A stretch of 29,709 bases of DNA. Source: GWB2-37-7 sp049684915. Its GTDB lineage: Bacteria; Bacillota; Clostridia; Lutisporales; Lutisporaceae. Below are positions 6,699 to 15,276 of this stretch, in pieces (position 1 is the stretch's first letter; each line of letters starts with the position of its first letter). Under the pieces are notes generated by a model. The model saw only the letters and a program-made list of their open reading frames with translations, did not search any database and was not told the origin of the DNA. A program made the position numbers and the translations under genes. Where the stretch lies: the NCBI GenBank assembly GCA_049684915.1, contig JBAVGO010000052.1:1-29709 (forward strand), given 5' to 3'.

Positions 6699-9698
6699 AT
6701 GGAAAAAGAAGTATGGAGATTAATAGAAAACGAGAATAAAAAACAACCTCTGACAGATGACGATATTGCTAGACGATTAAATATCAGCATAGATAGAGTA
6801 AAAGATATTAGAGAAAAAAACAGGATACCCAATTCAAGAGATAGATTAAAGCCTTATATTTACAGCGATGCAAAAAAAATAGTAGAGCACAATCCAACAA
6901 TTTCTCATAGAAAATTGTTGGATGAGTTAAATGGGTTAGGCTACAATATTTCCAGACATGTTGCATTGAAATTGATGCAAGAAATATTAAACAAAAATGA
7001 TGGCATCAAACAAGTTGAATATGACATAAAAAATGACATAAAAAATGACAAGCTTGAAACTAAAAGTGAAAGCACCGAAAAAAATGTCAGTAAGGAACCG
7101 ATAAATAACAATGAAGCTAATGATAAAAGCGACAATATGCAGGCGTCTTTCCATAATGTTATAGGATATGATGGATCTATTAAACTGCAAATAAGGCAAG
7201 CACAAGCGGCTATTTTGTACCCGCCAAAAGGATTGCACACGATTATATTAGGTCCGTCGGGCGTTGGAAAGAGTCAACTGGCAGATTCTATGCACAAATT
7301 TGCTATTAATACAGAAAATTTTTCTGCTAATGCCCCTTTTTATGCTTTTAATTGTGCAGATTATGCGGATAATCCACAGCTGTTATTATCACAGCTTTTT
7401 GGTTATATTAAAGGCGCTTATACAGGAGCAGAGAAAGATAAAGCAGGCATTATTGAACATGCAAATGGTGGTATCCTATTTCTGGATGAGATTCACAGGC
7501 TTCCTAGTGAAGGACAGGAAATCCTTTTCTCCATACTAGATAGAGGCGTATATAAAAGACTGGGTGAAACCGAATCAAACAGAAAATCTAGTCTGATGAT
7601 TATTGGTGCAACCACAGAAAATCCGGAATCTGCTTTACTGGCAACCTTTAGAAGAAGAATCCCAATGGTGATTGAATTGCCACCACTTAAAAAAAGACAG
7701 TTAAGCGAAAGATATCAACTGATTAAGCTATTTTTTAATGGAGAGGCAAAAAAAATTAACAAAGACATTATTGTTGATAAGGATGTTATCAACATGCTTT
7801 TAAAATATGAATGCCTTGGGAATATCGGACAATTAAGAAGTGATATTCAGGTTTCGTGTGCTCGTGGATTGCTAAATACAATGCTTGAAAAAAGCAATGT
7901 GCTTCAAATCAAGATATCAGATCTGGCAAATCATGTTAGAATAGACATGCTAAACAAGAAAGCAAGGGATTCAGATGTATCGAAATATACAGAAAAAAAT
8001 CTTTACTTTGGTATAAATGATTCTGTCATGGGGCAGGAAGAGGACAATCAATATGTGATTTCAGATAGGATATACCAATTCATTGAGGATAGGTCTCTGA
8101 AATTGGAGAAGGAAGGGCACAAACCAGAAGAAATCAACCTAATAGTAGGAAGGGAAATTGAAACTGAGTTTGAGAATCTAGCAAAACGTTTTAATGATAG
8201 AACAGATATCACAAAACTGGAGCTGAAAAATTTAGTAGGTGCCAATATAACTCAAACCATAGAACATTGCTTTAATGTTGCAAAGAATTATTATTCTGAG
8301 CTGCAGCATAATTTTTACTATACACTTGCTATTCATATGAGCGCAACCTATGAAAGAATTATTCAGGGCAAAAGCATTATTAATCCCCACATAAGTAAAA
8401 TAAAAAAAGATCACCCCAATGAATTTAAGGTTGCAACGATTTTAGCTGAAGTGATTAATACAGAGCTTGCCATTAAACTGCCAGAAGGTGAAATAGGCTT
8501 TATAGCAATGTATATTAAGGCATTCATAGAGAAACCTCCCGAAAAGGTTTCTAAGGTTGGTGTTATTATTCTTACCCATGGCAAGGTTGGTAAGGCTATG
8601 GCAGAAGTAGCCAATAAATTATTAAACACCAATCATGCGGTTGGATTGGAAATGTCTTTAACGGAAAGTCCTAAAAGAGCTTTAGAAAAAGCAATTATTG
8701 AAATAAAGAAAGTTGATGAAGGTAAAGGCTGTGTCTTATTAGTAGACATGGGTTCATTAACGACATTTGGTGATATCTTAACAAAGGAAACTGGGATACC
8801 GGTAAAAGTAATTGATCGTGTAGATACAGTAATGGTTTTAGAAGTTGTTCGAAGGGCGACAATTTCGGAATCCACATTGGAAGACGTAGTCGCAGCTATC
8901 ACTAAAAACACAGAGAAAAATGAAATTATCCGTTCAGATAATTACAATTACAGTAATCGTCCTAACGCAATTGTGACGATTTGCATTACGGGAGAAGGCT
9001 CTGCAGAGAAAATGAAGGGCTATGTTGAAAGCATTATTAAGAAAATGGAAAAAGATATTGTGGTCTTTCCTATTGGTGTTATCTCGCCAATCGATATTGA
9101 TATTGAAATACAAAGAATCATGAACAAATATAATGTCCTCTGTTTTGTAGGGACTATTAACCCCGAATATAACAACATTCCCTATATTTCCATGGAGAGC
9201 ATATTTAATGAAAATGGACTACAAATGCTAAATGAGATTATCTATGAAATCAAGACTTTTGGCAATGATATTCAGGAAATCATCCACGACGACCTGATTT
9301 TACTTGATGTAGAATTTAAAGATAAAAATGAGGCATTAGCTCAAATGGTTATGATGCTTCAAGAAAGAGGATATGTGGATGAAGATTTTTTACTGGGGGT
9401 ATACAAGAGAGAAGCTATTTTCCCAACTTTTTTAAAGGGAAATGTAGCTATCCCACATGGTTACCCGCAAAATGTCATAAAACCTGTCGCTTTGATTGCA
9501 AAACTCAAAAATCCGATTGAGTGGCATGAAAAAAGGAAAGTGGATATAATATTCTTGATAGCTTATAAAAATAATTCCAAGAAATATTTTAAAGATTTTT
9601 ATAAGAAGATAATGAATGTTGAAGTGCTTGAAATGATTAAAAATGCTGAATCAAAAGACGAAATGAAGAAGTTAATTATCAACCATAGCTTAAAGTAA
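6699..9698 (+). CDS. LevR-like sigma-54-dependent PTS transcriptional activator
   Basis: This 999-residue regulator would open sigma-54 promoters under control of PTS phosphorylation. Domains in order: N-terminal HTH (about 17-60), a charged low-complexity linker (105-147), AAA+ domain with Walker A GPSGVGKS (185-192), GAYTGA sigma-54 contact loop (239-244) and Walker B GGILFLDE (257-264), PRD (about 450-610, conserved His546), EIIA-Man-like (about 620-735, His627 in ILTHGKVG), EIIB-Gat-like (about 757-855, Cys762 in the loop CITGEG), and a C-terminal EIIA-Fru/Gat domain (about 862-999, His920 in VAIPHG). Classical LevR ends in a second PRD; this one does not. The second PRD histidine position holds Tyr605. 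ATG 6699 sits 8 bases after GAGAGGG; an in-frame GTG at 6690 is less likely. The GatABC operon follows. Confidence 0.93.
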   Translation: MEKEVWRLIENENKKQPLTDDDIARRLNISIDRVKDIREKNRIPNSRDRLKPYIYSDAKKIVEHNPTISHRKLLDELNGLGYNISRHVALKLMQEILNKNDGIKQVEYDIKNDIKNDKLETKSESTEKNVSKEPINNNEANDKSDNMQASFHNVIGYDGSIKLQIRQAQAAILYPPKGLHTIILGPSGVGKSQLADSMHKFAINTENFSANAPFYAFNCADYADNPQLLLSQLFGYIKGAYTGAEKDKAGIIEHANGGILFLDEIHRLPSEGQEILFSILDRGVYKRLGETESNRKSSLMIIGATTENPESALLATFRRRIPMVIELPPLKKRQLSERYQLIKLFFNGEAKKINKDIIVDKDVINMLLKYECLGNIGQLRSDIQVSCARGLLNTMLEKSNVLQIKISDLANHVRIDMLNKKARDSDVSKYTEKNLYFGINDSVMGQEEDNQYVISDRIYQFIEDRSLKLEKEGHKPEEINLIVGREIETEFENLAKRFNDRTDITKLELKNLVGANITQTIEHCFNVAKNYYSELQHNFYYTLAIHMSATYERIIQGKSIINPHISKIKKDHPNEFKVATILAEVINTELAIKLPEGEIGFIAMYIKAFIEKPPEKVSKVGVIILTHGKVGKAMAEVANKLLNTNHAVGLEMSLTESPKRALEKAIIEIKKVDEGKGCVLLVDMGSLTTFGDILTKETGIPVKVIDRVDTVMVLEVVRRATISESTLEDVVAAITKNTEKNEIIRSDNYNYSNRPNAIVTICITGEGSAEKMKGYVESIIKKMEKDIVVFPIGVISPIDIDIEIQRIMNKYNVLCFVGTINPEYNNIPYISMESIFNENGLQMLNEIIYEIKTFGNDIQEIIHDDLILLDVEFKDKNEALAQMVMMLQERGYVDEDFLLGVYKREAIFPTFLKGNVAIPHGYPQNVIKPVALIAKLKNPIEWHEKRKVDIIFLIAYKNNSKKYFKDFYKKIMNVEVLEMIKNAESKDEMKKLIINHSLK

Positions 9699-9740
9699 GC
9701 GAAGATATTTCTGAGTAAACAAGTTAATAAATAGTTAAAT

Positions 9741-9774
9741 AAAAGCATGCCATAAAATGTGTGGCATGCTTTTT
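9741..9774 (+). terminator. Terminator of the PTS activator gene
   Basis: A perfect 12-bp stem, AAAAGCATGCCA (9741-9752) with TGGCATGCTTTT (9762-9773), has a 9-base loop and ends in T's. Its 3' arm is also the -24 element of the next promoter. Confidence 0.85.
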
Positions 9775-9777
9775 GCT
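9762..9777 (+). promoter_or_regulatory. Sigma-54 (-24/-12) promoter for the PTS operon
   Basis: TGGCATGCTTTTTGCT fits the consensus TGGCAC-N5-TTGCW with one mismatch. The invariant GG (9763-9764) and GC (9775-9776) have the required 10 bases between them. It lies 44 bases before the EIIA start and directly behind a gene for a sigma-54 activator with a GAYTGA loop. These facts support each other. Activator binding sites would be expected upstream, inside the 3' end of the activator gene; I could not identify them. Confidence 0.85.
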
Positions 9778-9820
9778 GTTGTATAGAGCATGACGTAAAA
9801 AAGCAATGGAGGATAATCCT

Positions 9821-10273
9821 ATGAATTATTTAAGCAAAGATTTAATCAAGATCGGAGTAGAAGCAAAAAACAGCACAGAAATTATTAAAAGTTTAGGAAT
9901 GGTATTAAAAGATAATGGATTTATTAAAGATACTTATATCGATGCAGTTATTGCTAGAGAAGCTATATACCCGACAGGACTACCTAGTATAGGAGTAACA
10001 GTAGCTATACCTCATACTGACAGCAACCATGTTTACAAGTCTGCCGTGGCCATTGCAGTACTAAAGGAGCCAGTTGGATTTTATATGATGGGCGGCACAG
10101 GGGAATTGTTAAATGCAAGGATTGTTTTTTTGCTTGCAATATCAAATACGAAAGAACAGCTAGAATTGTTGAAAAATTTAATGAGACTATTTCAAAATCA
10201 AGAAGTACTTGAAGAAATTTTAAATGCAAACACTTCTGAAGATATTTACCAAATTTTAGCACAAATTATTTAG
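9821..10273 (+). CDS. PTS system EIIA component, fructose/galactitol type
   Basis: The 150-residue cytoplasmic EIIA domain accepts phosphate from HPr on His65 (motif VAIPHTD) and passes it to EIIB. It resembles GatA. The in-frame ATG at 9806 overlaps the GGAGG ribosome site (9808-9812), which is 8 bases from ATG 9821, so the latter is the start. It is the first gene behind the -24/-12 promoter and is followed by EIIB, EIIC, a dehydrogenase, EI and HPr on the same strand. The upstream activator ends in a domain of the same fold, so both may compete for the same phosphoryl donor (inference). Confidence 0.92.
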   Translation: MNYLSKDLIKIGVEAKNSTEIIKSLGMVLKDNGFIKDTYIDAVIAREAIYPTGLPSIGVTVAIPHTDSNHVYKSAVAIAVLKEPVGFYMMGGTGELLNARIVFLLAISNTKEQLELLKNLMRLFQNQEVLEEILNANTSEDIYQILAQII

Positions 10274-10291
10274 ATGGAAGGAGGTGAAATC

Positions 10292-10591
10292 ATGAAGGAC
10301 ATTAAAGTATTGACTGTATGTGGATCTGGAACGGTTACTTCTGCAATGCTGTCTGAAAAATTAAAGGAAGTGTTTAAACCCTACGGCTATAAAATTAAAA
10401 CCTTTGAAACGAATCCAGGTGGCGTTTCAGCAGAATTAGTTGCAGGAGGATTCGATTTTATAGCATTCTCAAGTCCAATTCCAGGAACATATGACATTCC
10501 CGTGCTAAATGCAGTAGGATTTTTAACAGGATTTGGGGAAGACGAGTTCGTTGAAAAAGTACTGGAAGTACTAAAGAATATGGGAAAATAA
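10292..10591 (+). CDS. PTS system EIIB component, galactitol type
   Basis: The 99-residue protein has the EIIB phosphocysteine loop TVCGSGTVTS, with Cys10 as the phosphate carrier, and a Rossmann-like alternating pattern. It transfers phosphate from EIIA to the incoming sugar at EIIC. ATG 10292 follows AAGGAGGTG (10278-10286); the in-frame ATG at 10274 lies upstream of that site and is rejected. It starts 18 bases after EIIA and ends 13 bases before EIIC, so it is part of one transcript. GatB-type is the closest family; the sugar cannot be told from this subunit. Confidence 0.92.
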   Translation: MKDIKVLTVCGSGTVTSAMLSEKLKEVFKPYGYKIKTFETNPGGVSAELVAGGFDFIAFSSPIPGTYDIPVLNAVGFLTGFGEDEFVEKVLEVLKNMGK

Positions 10592-10604
10592 GGGAGGAAA
10601 TATT

Positions 10605-12014
10605 ATGTTATTATCGCTCAAAGCCATTTTTGACACCTTCGGTGCAGCAATATTTGTCCCAGTTGTGCTATTTATCATCGCTCTTATATTGAAAGTCAAA
10701 GCTAAAAAAGCATTTCAAGTAGCTGTTTTAGCTGGAATCGGGTTAACAGGATTTAATATGTTAACTGGTGCATTCATTCCGTTGATCGTGCCGGTAGTTC
10801 AAAAAATGGTTGATTCAACAGGCGTGAATCTTCCGATATTTGACATGGGCTGGCAGGCAACTGCAATCGTAGCTTATTCCACTCAAGTAGGTATGATTTT
10901 TATTGGTTTGGCTTTGTTGATTCAAACTGCATTATTTTTGCTGAAATGGACCAATATATTCATGCCGGGAGATTTATGGAATAACTATTCCTTTATGGTT
11001 TGGGGTTCTATGATATATCTAGTTACAAAAAATATGTACTTAGCTATCGGTGTTATGATTGTACAAAACTTATATGTACTATTATTTGCAGAAGTACTTG
11101 AAAAAAGATGGTCAACATACTATAACTACCCAAACTGTGCATTAACCGCACCTCACCATGTTGGGGGAGTGCCCTTTGCACTACTGCTCAACTGGATTAT
11201 GAATAAACTAGGTTTTTATAAAATAAAACTAAATGCAAACGCACTGCAAGAAAAATTAGGGTTCTTCGGAGAGCCAATGACATTAGGATTGATTTTAGGT
11301 GTCGCTTTAGGAATCGTGGGAAACCTTTCACAACTTAACACACTGGCAGCTTGGGGACAAATAGCAACAGTCGGAATCTCAACAGCAGCCGTTATGACCA
11401 TATTCCCAAAAGTAGCGGGTATATTTGCTTCTGCTTTTGCACCTATAACTGAAGCTTCTCGAAAATCTATTACAAGTGGGAAAAATAAACGCGAATGGTA
11501 CTTAGCTGTTAATGATGCTGCAGGTTATGGAGAACCAAATACCTTGATTACCGGCATTATTTTAATCCCAATTATAGTACTGATAGCATTAATTATGCCA
11601 GGAAACAAGACACTACCAATGGTTGATTTGATTGCTTTACCTTTCATGATAGAAGTTATGGTTTCTACAGCCAATGGTAATATTTTCAAAGGTGTTGTAG
11701 GTGGCGCAATATACTTTGCACTAGGACTATTTATTTGTACTATTACGGCGCCAGTATTTACCGAAGTAGCTGCTTCTGTAAACATTACAATACCAGCAGC
11801 AGGAATGATGATTACAAGCTTTGGTATACTCAATAATCCAACCATGGGTTTATTGTTCCTTGCTTTCTTAACAAAAAATCCGATTATTATCGGATTAACC
11901 GTTGTTGTTTATTTTGTATTATATTTCGCTTACAAAATGAACAAAGAAAAAGTACATGCTTTTGTTGAACAACAAGCATTCTATGGTGACGAAGTTCTAA
12001 CTGAAGCAAAATAA
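10605..12014 (+). CDS. PTS system EIIC component, galactitol (Gat) type permease
   Basis: This 469-residue integral membrane protein is almost entirely hydrophobic segments (roughly ten helices), with motifs of the Gat EIIC family such as PIFDMGWQATAIVAYST, PHHVGG and YGEPNTLITG. It binds the sugar or polyol and carries it across the membrane as EIIB phosphorylates it. GGGAGG sits 7 bases before the ATG. Members of this family transport galactitol, D-arabitol, xylitol, ribitol and some pentoses, so specificity is open. A GC-rich hairpin lies between this gene and the downstream dehydrogenase. Confidence 0.93.
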   Translation: MLLSLKAIFDTFGAAIFVPVVLFIIALILKVKAKKAFQVAVLAGIGLTGFNMLTGAFIPLIVPVVQKMVDSTGVNLPIFDMGWQATAIVAYSTQVGMIFIGLALLIQTALFLLKWTNIFMPGDLWNNYSFMVWGSMIYLVTKNMYLAIGVMIVQNLYVLLFAEVLEKRWSTYYNYPNCALTAPHHVGGVPFALLLNWIMNKLGFYKIKLNANALQEKLGFFGEPMTLGLILGVALGIVGNLSQLNTLAAWGQIATVGISTAAVMTIFPKVAGIFASAFAPITEASRKSITSGKNKREWYLAVNDAAGYGEPNTLITGIILIPIIVLIALIMPGNKTLPMVDLIALPFMIEVMVSTANGNIFKGVVGGAIYFALGLFICTITAPVFTEVAASVNITIPAAGMMITSFGILNNPTMGLLFLAFLTKNPIIIGLTVVVYFVLYFAYKMNKEKVHAFVEQQAFYGDEVLTEAK

Positions 12015-12021
12015 CTCTTCT

Positions 12022-12059
12022 ATTGGGGGGGCATACCTATGAAGGGAATGCCCCCCAAT
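12022..12059 (+). other. GC-rich intercistronic hairpin
   Basis: ATTGGGGGGGCAT pairs with ATGCCCCCCAAT with one bulged G around a 13-base loop. No T-run follows, so it is more likely a partial terminator or an mRNA-stabilising end for the EIIABC part than a full stop. Confidence 0.65.
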
Positions 12060-12094
12060 TATATTTATAATGTGTAAATTTAAGGAGTGCTGCT

Positions 12095-13153
12095 ATGAAA
12101 GTTATTGTAGTTGGAGATATTTATGTCGATCCTAAGACGATGGAAGAACAAGCGAAACGGTTAAATGTTAAAGAAGAAATAACGGTTGTTTCCTTTAATT
12201 GGGAGAATACCAGCAAATCCGTGTTTAGACAAAGAGCACATCATATTGAACTAAAGGGTCCAGAAGCTGAAGAAATTCCGGAAGCTTTATATGAAGAAAT
12301 AAAAGACGCTGATATGATTTTGACGCATTTCTGTCCGATTCCAGCAAAATTAATCGAAAAGGCAGAACACCTTAAACTAATTGGAACCTGTCGTACAGGA
12401 ATGGAACACATAGACGTTGAAGCAGCATCTAAAAAAAATATTCCAGTGGTTCATTGCATCAGGAATGCTATGCCAGTTGCTGATTTTGTGTTAGGCCTTA
12501 TCATAAGTGAAACCCGTAATATAGCCAGAGGCAATAGAAGCTTGATAGAAGGTCAATGGGGCAAAGAATTCCCAAACAGCCAGTTTACAACCACCTTGGA
12601 TCAACTAAAGGTGGGCATTTTGGGGGTTGGATATATAGGTAAATTAGTAGCAGGAAAACTCAATGCCTTGGGTGTGGAAGTCTTAGGGACGGACACTTTT
12701 GTGACACAGGAAGAATTATTGGAAGAAGGCCTAAAAATTAAAATGGTCGATATTCAAGAATTATTTAAAACTTGCGATGTGATTTCATTACATCTTAGAT
12801 TAAATGAGCATACTAAGAATATTATCGATAAAAAGCTATTATCATTGATGAAGCCAAACAGTTATATCATAAATACTTCAAGAGCAGGGGTCATTGTCGA
12901 AATGGATTTGCTAGAGGTATTAAAAAACAAAAAAATTGCGGGAGCGGCCATTGATGTATGGTGGGAAGAGCCTATTCCCAAAGACAGCGAATTTTTAAAG
13001 CTTGATAATTTGACAGCGACGCCTCATATAGCAGGAGAAACCATTGACGCTATTCCAATGTCTCCAAAGCTAATGATAAAAGAGATTAATCAATTTTTAT
13101 TAACTGGTAAAAATAGCATGGTAGTGAATTTAAACAATATTTCTGTCAAGTAA
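12095..13153 (+). CDS. D-2-hydroxyacid dehydrogenase family protein (phosphoglycerate dehydrogenase-like)
   Basis: A 352-residue NAD(H)-dependent oxidoreductase of the D-isomer 2-hydroxyacid dehydrogenase family. The nucleotide-binding domain carries GILGVGYIGK (174-183). The catalytic triad is present: Arg263 (NTSRAG), Glu in VWWEEP (291-292) and His311 (TPHIAG). It interconverts a 2-keto acid and a 2-hydroxy acid. There is no regulatory ACT domain, which argues against a biosynthetic SerA. AAGGAG precedes the ATG at 8-base spacing. It lies between the permease and Enzyme I genes, so it presumably acts on the imported compound or a product of it. The true substrate is unknown. Confidence 0.85.
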   Translation: MKVIVVGDIYVDPKTMEEQAKRLNVKEEITVVSFNWENTSKSVFRQRAHHIELKGPEAEEIPEALYEEIKDADMILTHFCPIPAKLIEKAEHLKLIGTCRTGMEHIDVEAASKKNIPVVHCIRNAMPVADFVLGLIISETRNIARGNRSLIEGQWGKEFPNSQFTTTLDQLKVGILGVGYIGKLVAGKLNALGVEVLGTDTFVTQEELLEEGLKIKMVDIQELFKTCDVISLHLRLNEHTKNIIDKKLLSLMKPNSYIINTSRAGVIVEMDLLEVLKNKKIAGAAIDVWWEEPIPKDSEFLKLDNLTATPHIAGETIDAIPMSPKLMIKEINQFLLTGKNSMVVNLNNISVK

Positions 13154-13193
13154 AGTAATATGAAGTCTGAATTTGTTAAACGAGGTGAGTGAC

Positions 13194-14924
13194 ATGAAAG
13201 GGATTCCAGTTTCTCAAGGCATAGCCATCGGAAAAGCATTTATATATAAAAAAGAAGATTATACGATTAGAGACCAACAAATTCTCTCCGACGATGTCAA
13301 TGCAGAGATTCAGAAACTGAATCGGGCTATCAAGCAATCAATGGAAGAAATTGAGGTACTAAAGCAAAAAACACAGGCTGATGTAGGGGCGAAGGAAGCA
13401 GAAATATTTACTGCCCATAGGATGATATTAGATGATCCTGAATTTATAAATAAAATCCACCTATTGATAAATGACAGTTTTTTCGCTGCAGAAAAAGCGG
13501 TTAAGATTGTTACCAACCAATTCGTTGACATTTTCAACAATCTGGAAGATGAATATTTTAGAGAGAGAGCTGCAGATATTAAAGATGTCAGCGAAAGATT
13601 GATTAGAAATATACTGGGCATTAATAACCCAGATCTTTCACAGATTATTGAAGATGTCATTATTATTGCCAAGGACTTGACGCCATCAGATACCGCTCAG
13701 ATGAATAGAGAAAAGGTGCTTGGCTTTGCAACAGAGATTGGAGGGAAAACATCCCATACAGCAATTATGGCAAAAAGTCTGGAAATACCAGCCGTACTAG
13801 GACTGGGAAATATTATGGATATTGCTAAAACGGGAGATATGATTATCGTTGACGGGAACACAGGAGAAGTCAGTGTCAATCCAAATCAACAACTTCTTGA
13901 AGCGGCTAAATTAAGAAAGTTAAATTTTGAAGAGCATATCAAAGAACTAGTTCACATCAAAGCATTACCGACAGTAACGACAGATGGTCATAGTGTGGAG
14001 CTTGCAGGAAATATCGGTACACCTGAAGATACCCTTGGTGTATTAAAGAATGGCGGAGAAGGGGTAGGGCTATATAGAACAGAATTTCTTTTCATGAATT
14101 GTGAACAAATGCCTAGCGAAGATATTCAGTTTGAGGCATATAAAAAAGTATTAGTTGATATGGAATCAAAGCCTGTTATTATAAGAACGTTAGATATCGG
14201 AGGCGATAAAAAGCTGGATTATTTGAAGCAGGATGACGAACTGAATCCATTTTTAGGCTTGCGTGCTATCAGGTTATGCTTTGTAGAAGAAGAACTTTTT
14301 AAAACCCAACTGAGAGCAATACTGAGAGCAAGTCATTTTGGCAATGCCTATATTATGTTTCCAATGATTTCAAGCATTGATGAAGTCAGAAAGGCAAAGG
14401 AAATTCTATATAGATGTATGAAAGAACTCGATGAAAAAAATATATCCTACAATCAGAACATTAAAGTGGGCATTATGGTCGAGATTCCTTCAGCGGCTAT
14501 AACGGCGGATATCATTGCAAAAGAGGTAGATTTTTTTAGCATAGGAACCAATGATTTATGCCAGTATACACTAGCGGTAGATAGAATGAATGAAAAAATA
14601 GCATATCTATATGAGCCGTTGCATCCTGCTGTTTTGAGACTGATAAAAACGGTGATTGATGCTTCACACAAAAGGGGTATTTTTACAGGCATGTGTGGAG
14701 AAATGGCTGGGGACGAATATGCAGCTGTCATCCTGCTCGGTTTAGGTCTGGATGAATTTAGCATGAGTGCTTCTACAATACCAAAAGTAAAGAAAATCAT
14801 AAGAAGTATATCCTACAAAGAAGCTCAAAGAATTGCAGAAGAGGCTTTGCAATGTGAAACGGCAGCGGCGATTTATACCTATGTAAAGACTGAAATTGAA
14901 AGAATGAATTTAAATATATTTTAA
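13194..14924 (+). CDS. ptsI: PTS Enzyme I (phosphoenolpyruvate-protein phosphotransferase)
   Basis: The 576-residue protein carries all Enzyme I features: the phosphohistidine site GGKTSHTA (His188), the PEP-binding barrel with FLFMNCEQMPSE, RTLDIGGDK and GTNDLCQYTLAVDR, and the active cysteine in GMCGEMAGD. It takes phosphate from PEP and gives it to HPr. ATG 13194 has AGGTGA 5 bases upstream; an upstream in-frame TTG at 13173 has no such site. Enzyme I is normally encoded once with general HPr; here it sits inside a sugar-specific operon. It could be a dedicated second copy or the only one. The rest of the genome would decide. Confidence 0.95.
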   Translation: MKGIPVSQGIAIGKAFIYKKEDYTIRDQQILSDDVNAEIQKLNRAIKQSMEEIEVLKQKTQADVGAKEAEIFTAHRMILDDPEFINKIHLLINDSFFAAEKAVKIVTNQFVDIFNNLEDEYFRERAADIKDVSERLIRNILGINNPDLSQIIEDVIIIAKDLTPSDTAQMNREKVLGFATEIGGKTSHTAIMAKSLEIPAVLGLGNIMDIAKTGDMIIVDGNTGEVSVNPNQQLLEAAKLRKLNFEEHIKELVHIKALPTVTTDGHSVELAGNIGTPEDTLGVLKNGGEGVGLYRTEFLFMNCEQMPSEDIQFEAYKKVLVDMESKPVIIRTLDIGGDKKLDYLKQDDELNPFLGLRAIRLCFVEEELFKTQLRAILRASHFGNAYIMFPMISSIDEVRKAKEILYRCMKELDEKNISYNQNIKVGIMVEIPSAAITADIIAKEVDFFSIGTNDLCQYTLAVDRMNEKIAYLYEPLHPAVLRLIKTVIDASHKRGIFTGMCGEMAGDEYAAVILLGLGLDEFSMSASTIPKVKKIIRSISYKEAQRIAEEALQCETAAAIYTYVKTEIERMNLNIF

Positions 14925-14937
14925 AGGAGGACTAAGT

Positions 14938-15210
14938 ATGGTAAAACAAACGATTGTTGTTCAAAATGAGACAGGACTTCATGCAAGACCTGCCGCACGA
15001 TTTGTTCAATTGGCCTCAAAGTTTAAATCGGAAATATCCGTTCTTAAGGTTGAGGAAGGTGAACGTATCAATGCAAAAAGCATTATGGGAATTATGTCGG
15101 GAGGAATATCTCAGGGAACCTTAATATCCATTGAGGCTGAAGGCGAGGATGAGGATGAAGCAGTCGCTTCATTAATTAGATTAGTGGAAAGCAATCTTGA
15201 CGAAGCTTAA
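14938..15210 (+). CDS. ptsH: HPr phosphocarrier protein
   Basis: The 90-residue HPr has the phosphohistidine motif TGLHARPA (His15) and the regulatory serine Ser48 in NAKSIMGIMS, the site of HPr kinase in Firmicutes. It shuttles phosphate from Enzyme I to EIIA domains and to regulatory PTS domains such as those of the activator in this locus. With an intact serine site it could also take part in CcpA-type catabolite control, unlike Crh-type proteins that lack the histidine. AAAGGAGGACTAAGT precedes the ATG. It ends the operon, ahead of a strong terminator. Confidence 0.95.
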   Translation: MVKQTIVVQNETGLHARPAARFVQLASKFKSEISVLKVEEGERINAKSIMGIMSGGISQGTLISIEAEGEDEDEAVASLIRLVESNLDEA

Positions 15211-15222
15211 TTAGAGTAAGTG

Positions 15223-15276
15223 AATAAAGCATTCACCTGCACTGTTTGTTATATCAGTGTGGGTGAATGCTTTATT
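15223..15276. terminator. Bidirectional terminator between convergent operons
   Basis: A perfect 15-bp stem, AATAAAGCATTCACC (15223-15237) with its complement (15262-15276), encloses a nested CACTG/CAGTG stem. The stop codon of the minus-strand HAD gene (15272-15274) lies in the 3' arm. Confidence 0.85.

Noticed and set aside
7020..7048. Tandem repeat of ATGACATAAAAA
   Set aside because: It encodes a doubled DIKN unit in the charged linker of the activator; ordinary low-complexity linker sequence.
12022..12059. GC-rich hairpin read as the operon's end
   Set aside because: No T-run follows, and the dehydrogenase, Enzyme I and HPr genes continue on the same strand with tight spacing; a full stop is not supported.
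13310..13672. 120-residue minus-strand frame inside Enzyme I
   Set aside because: It sits opposite a highly conserved gene, is Ser/Leu-rich and has no start signal.
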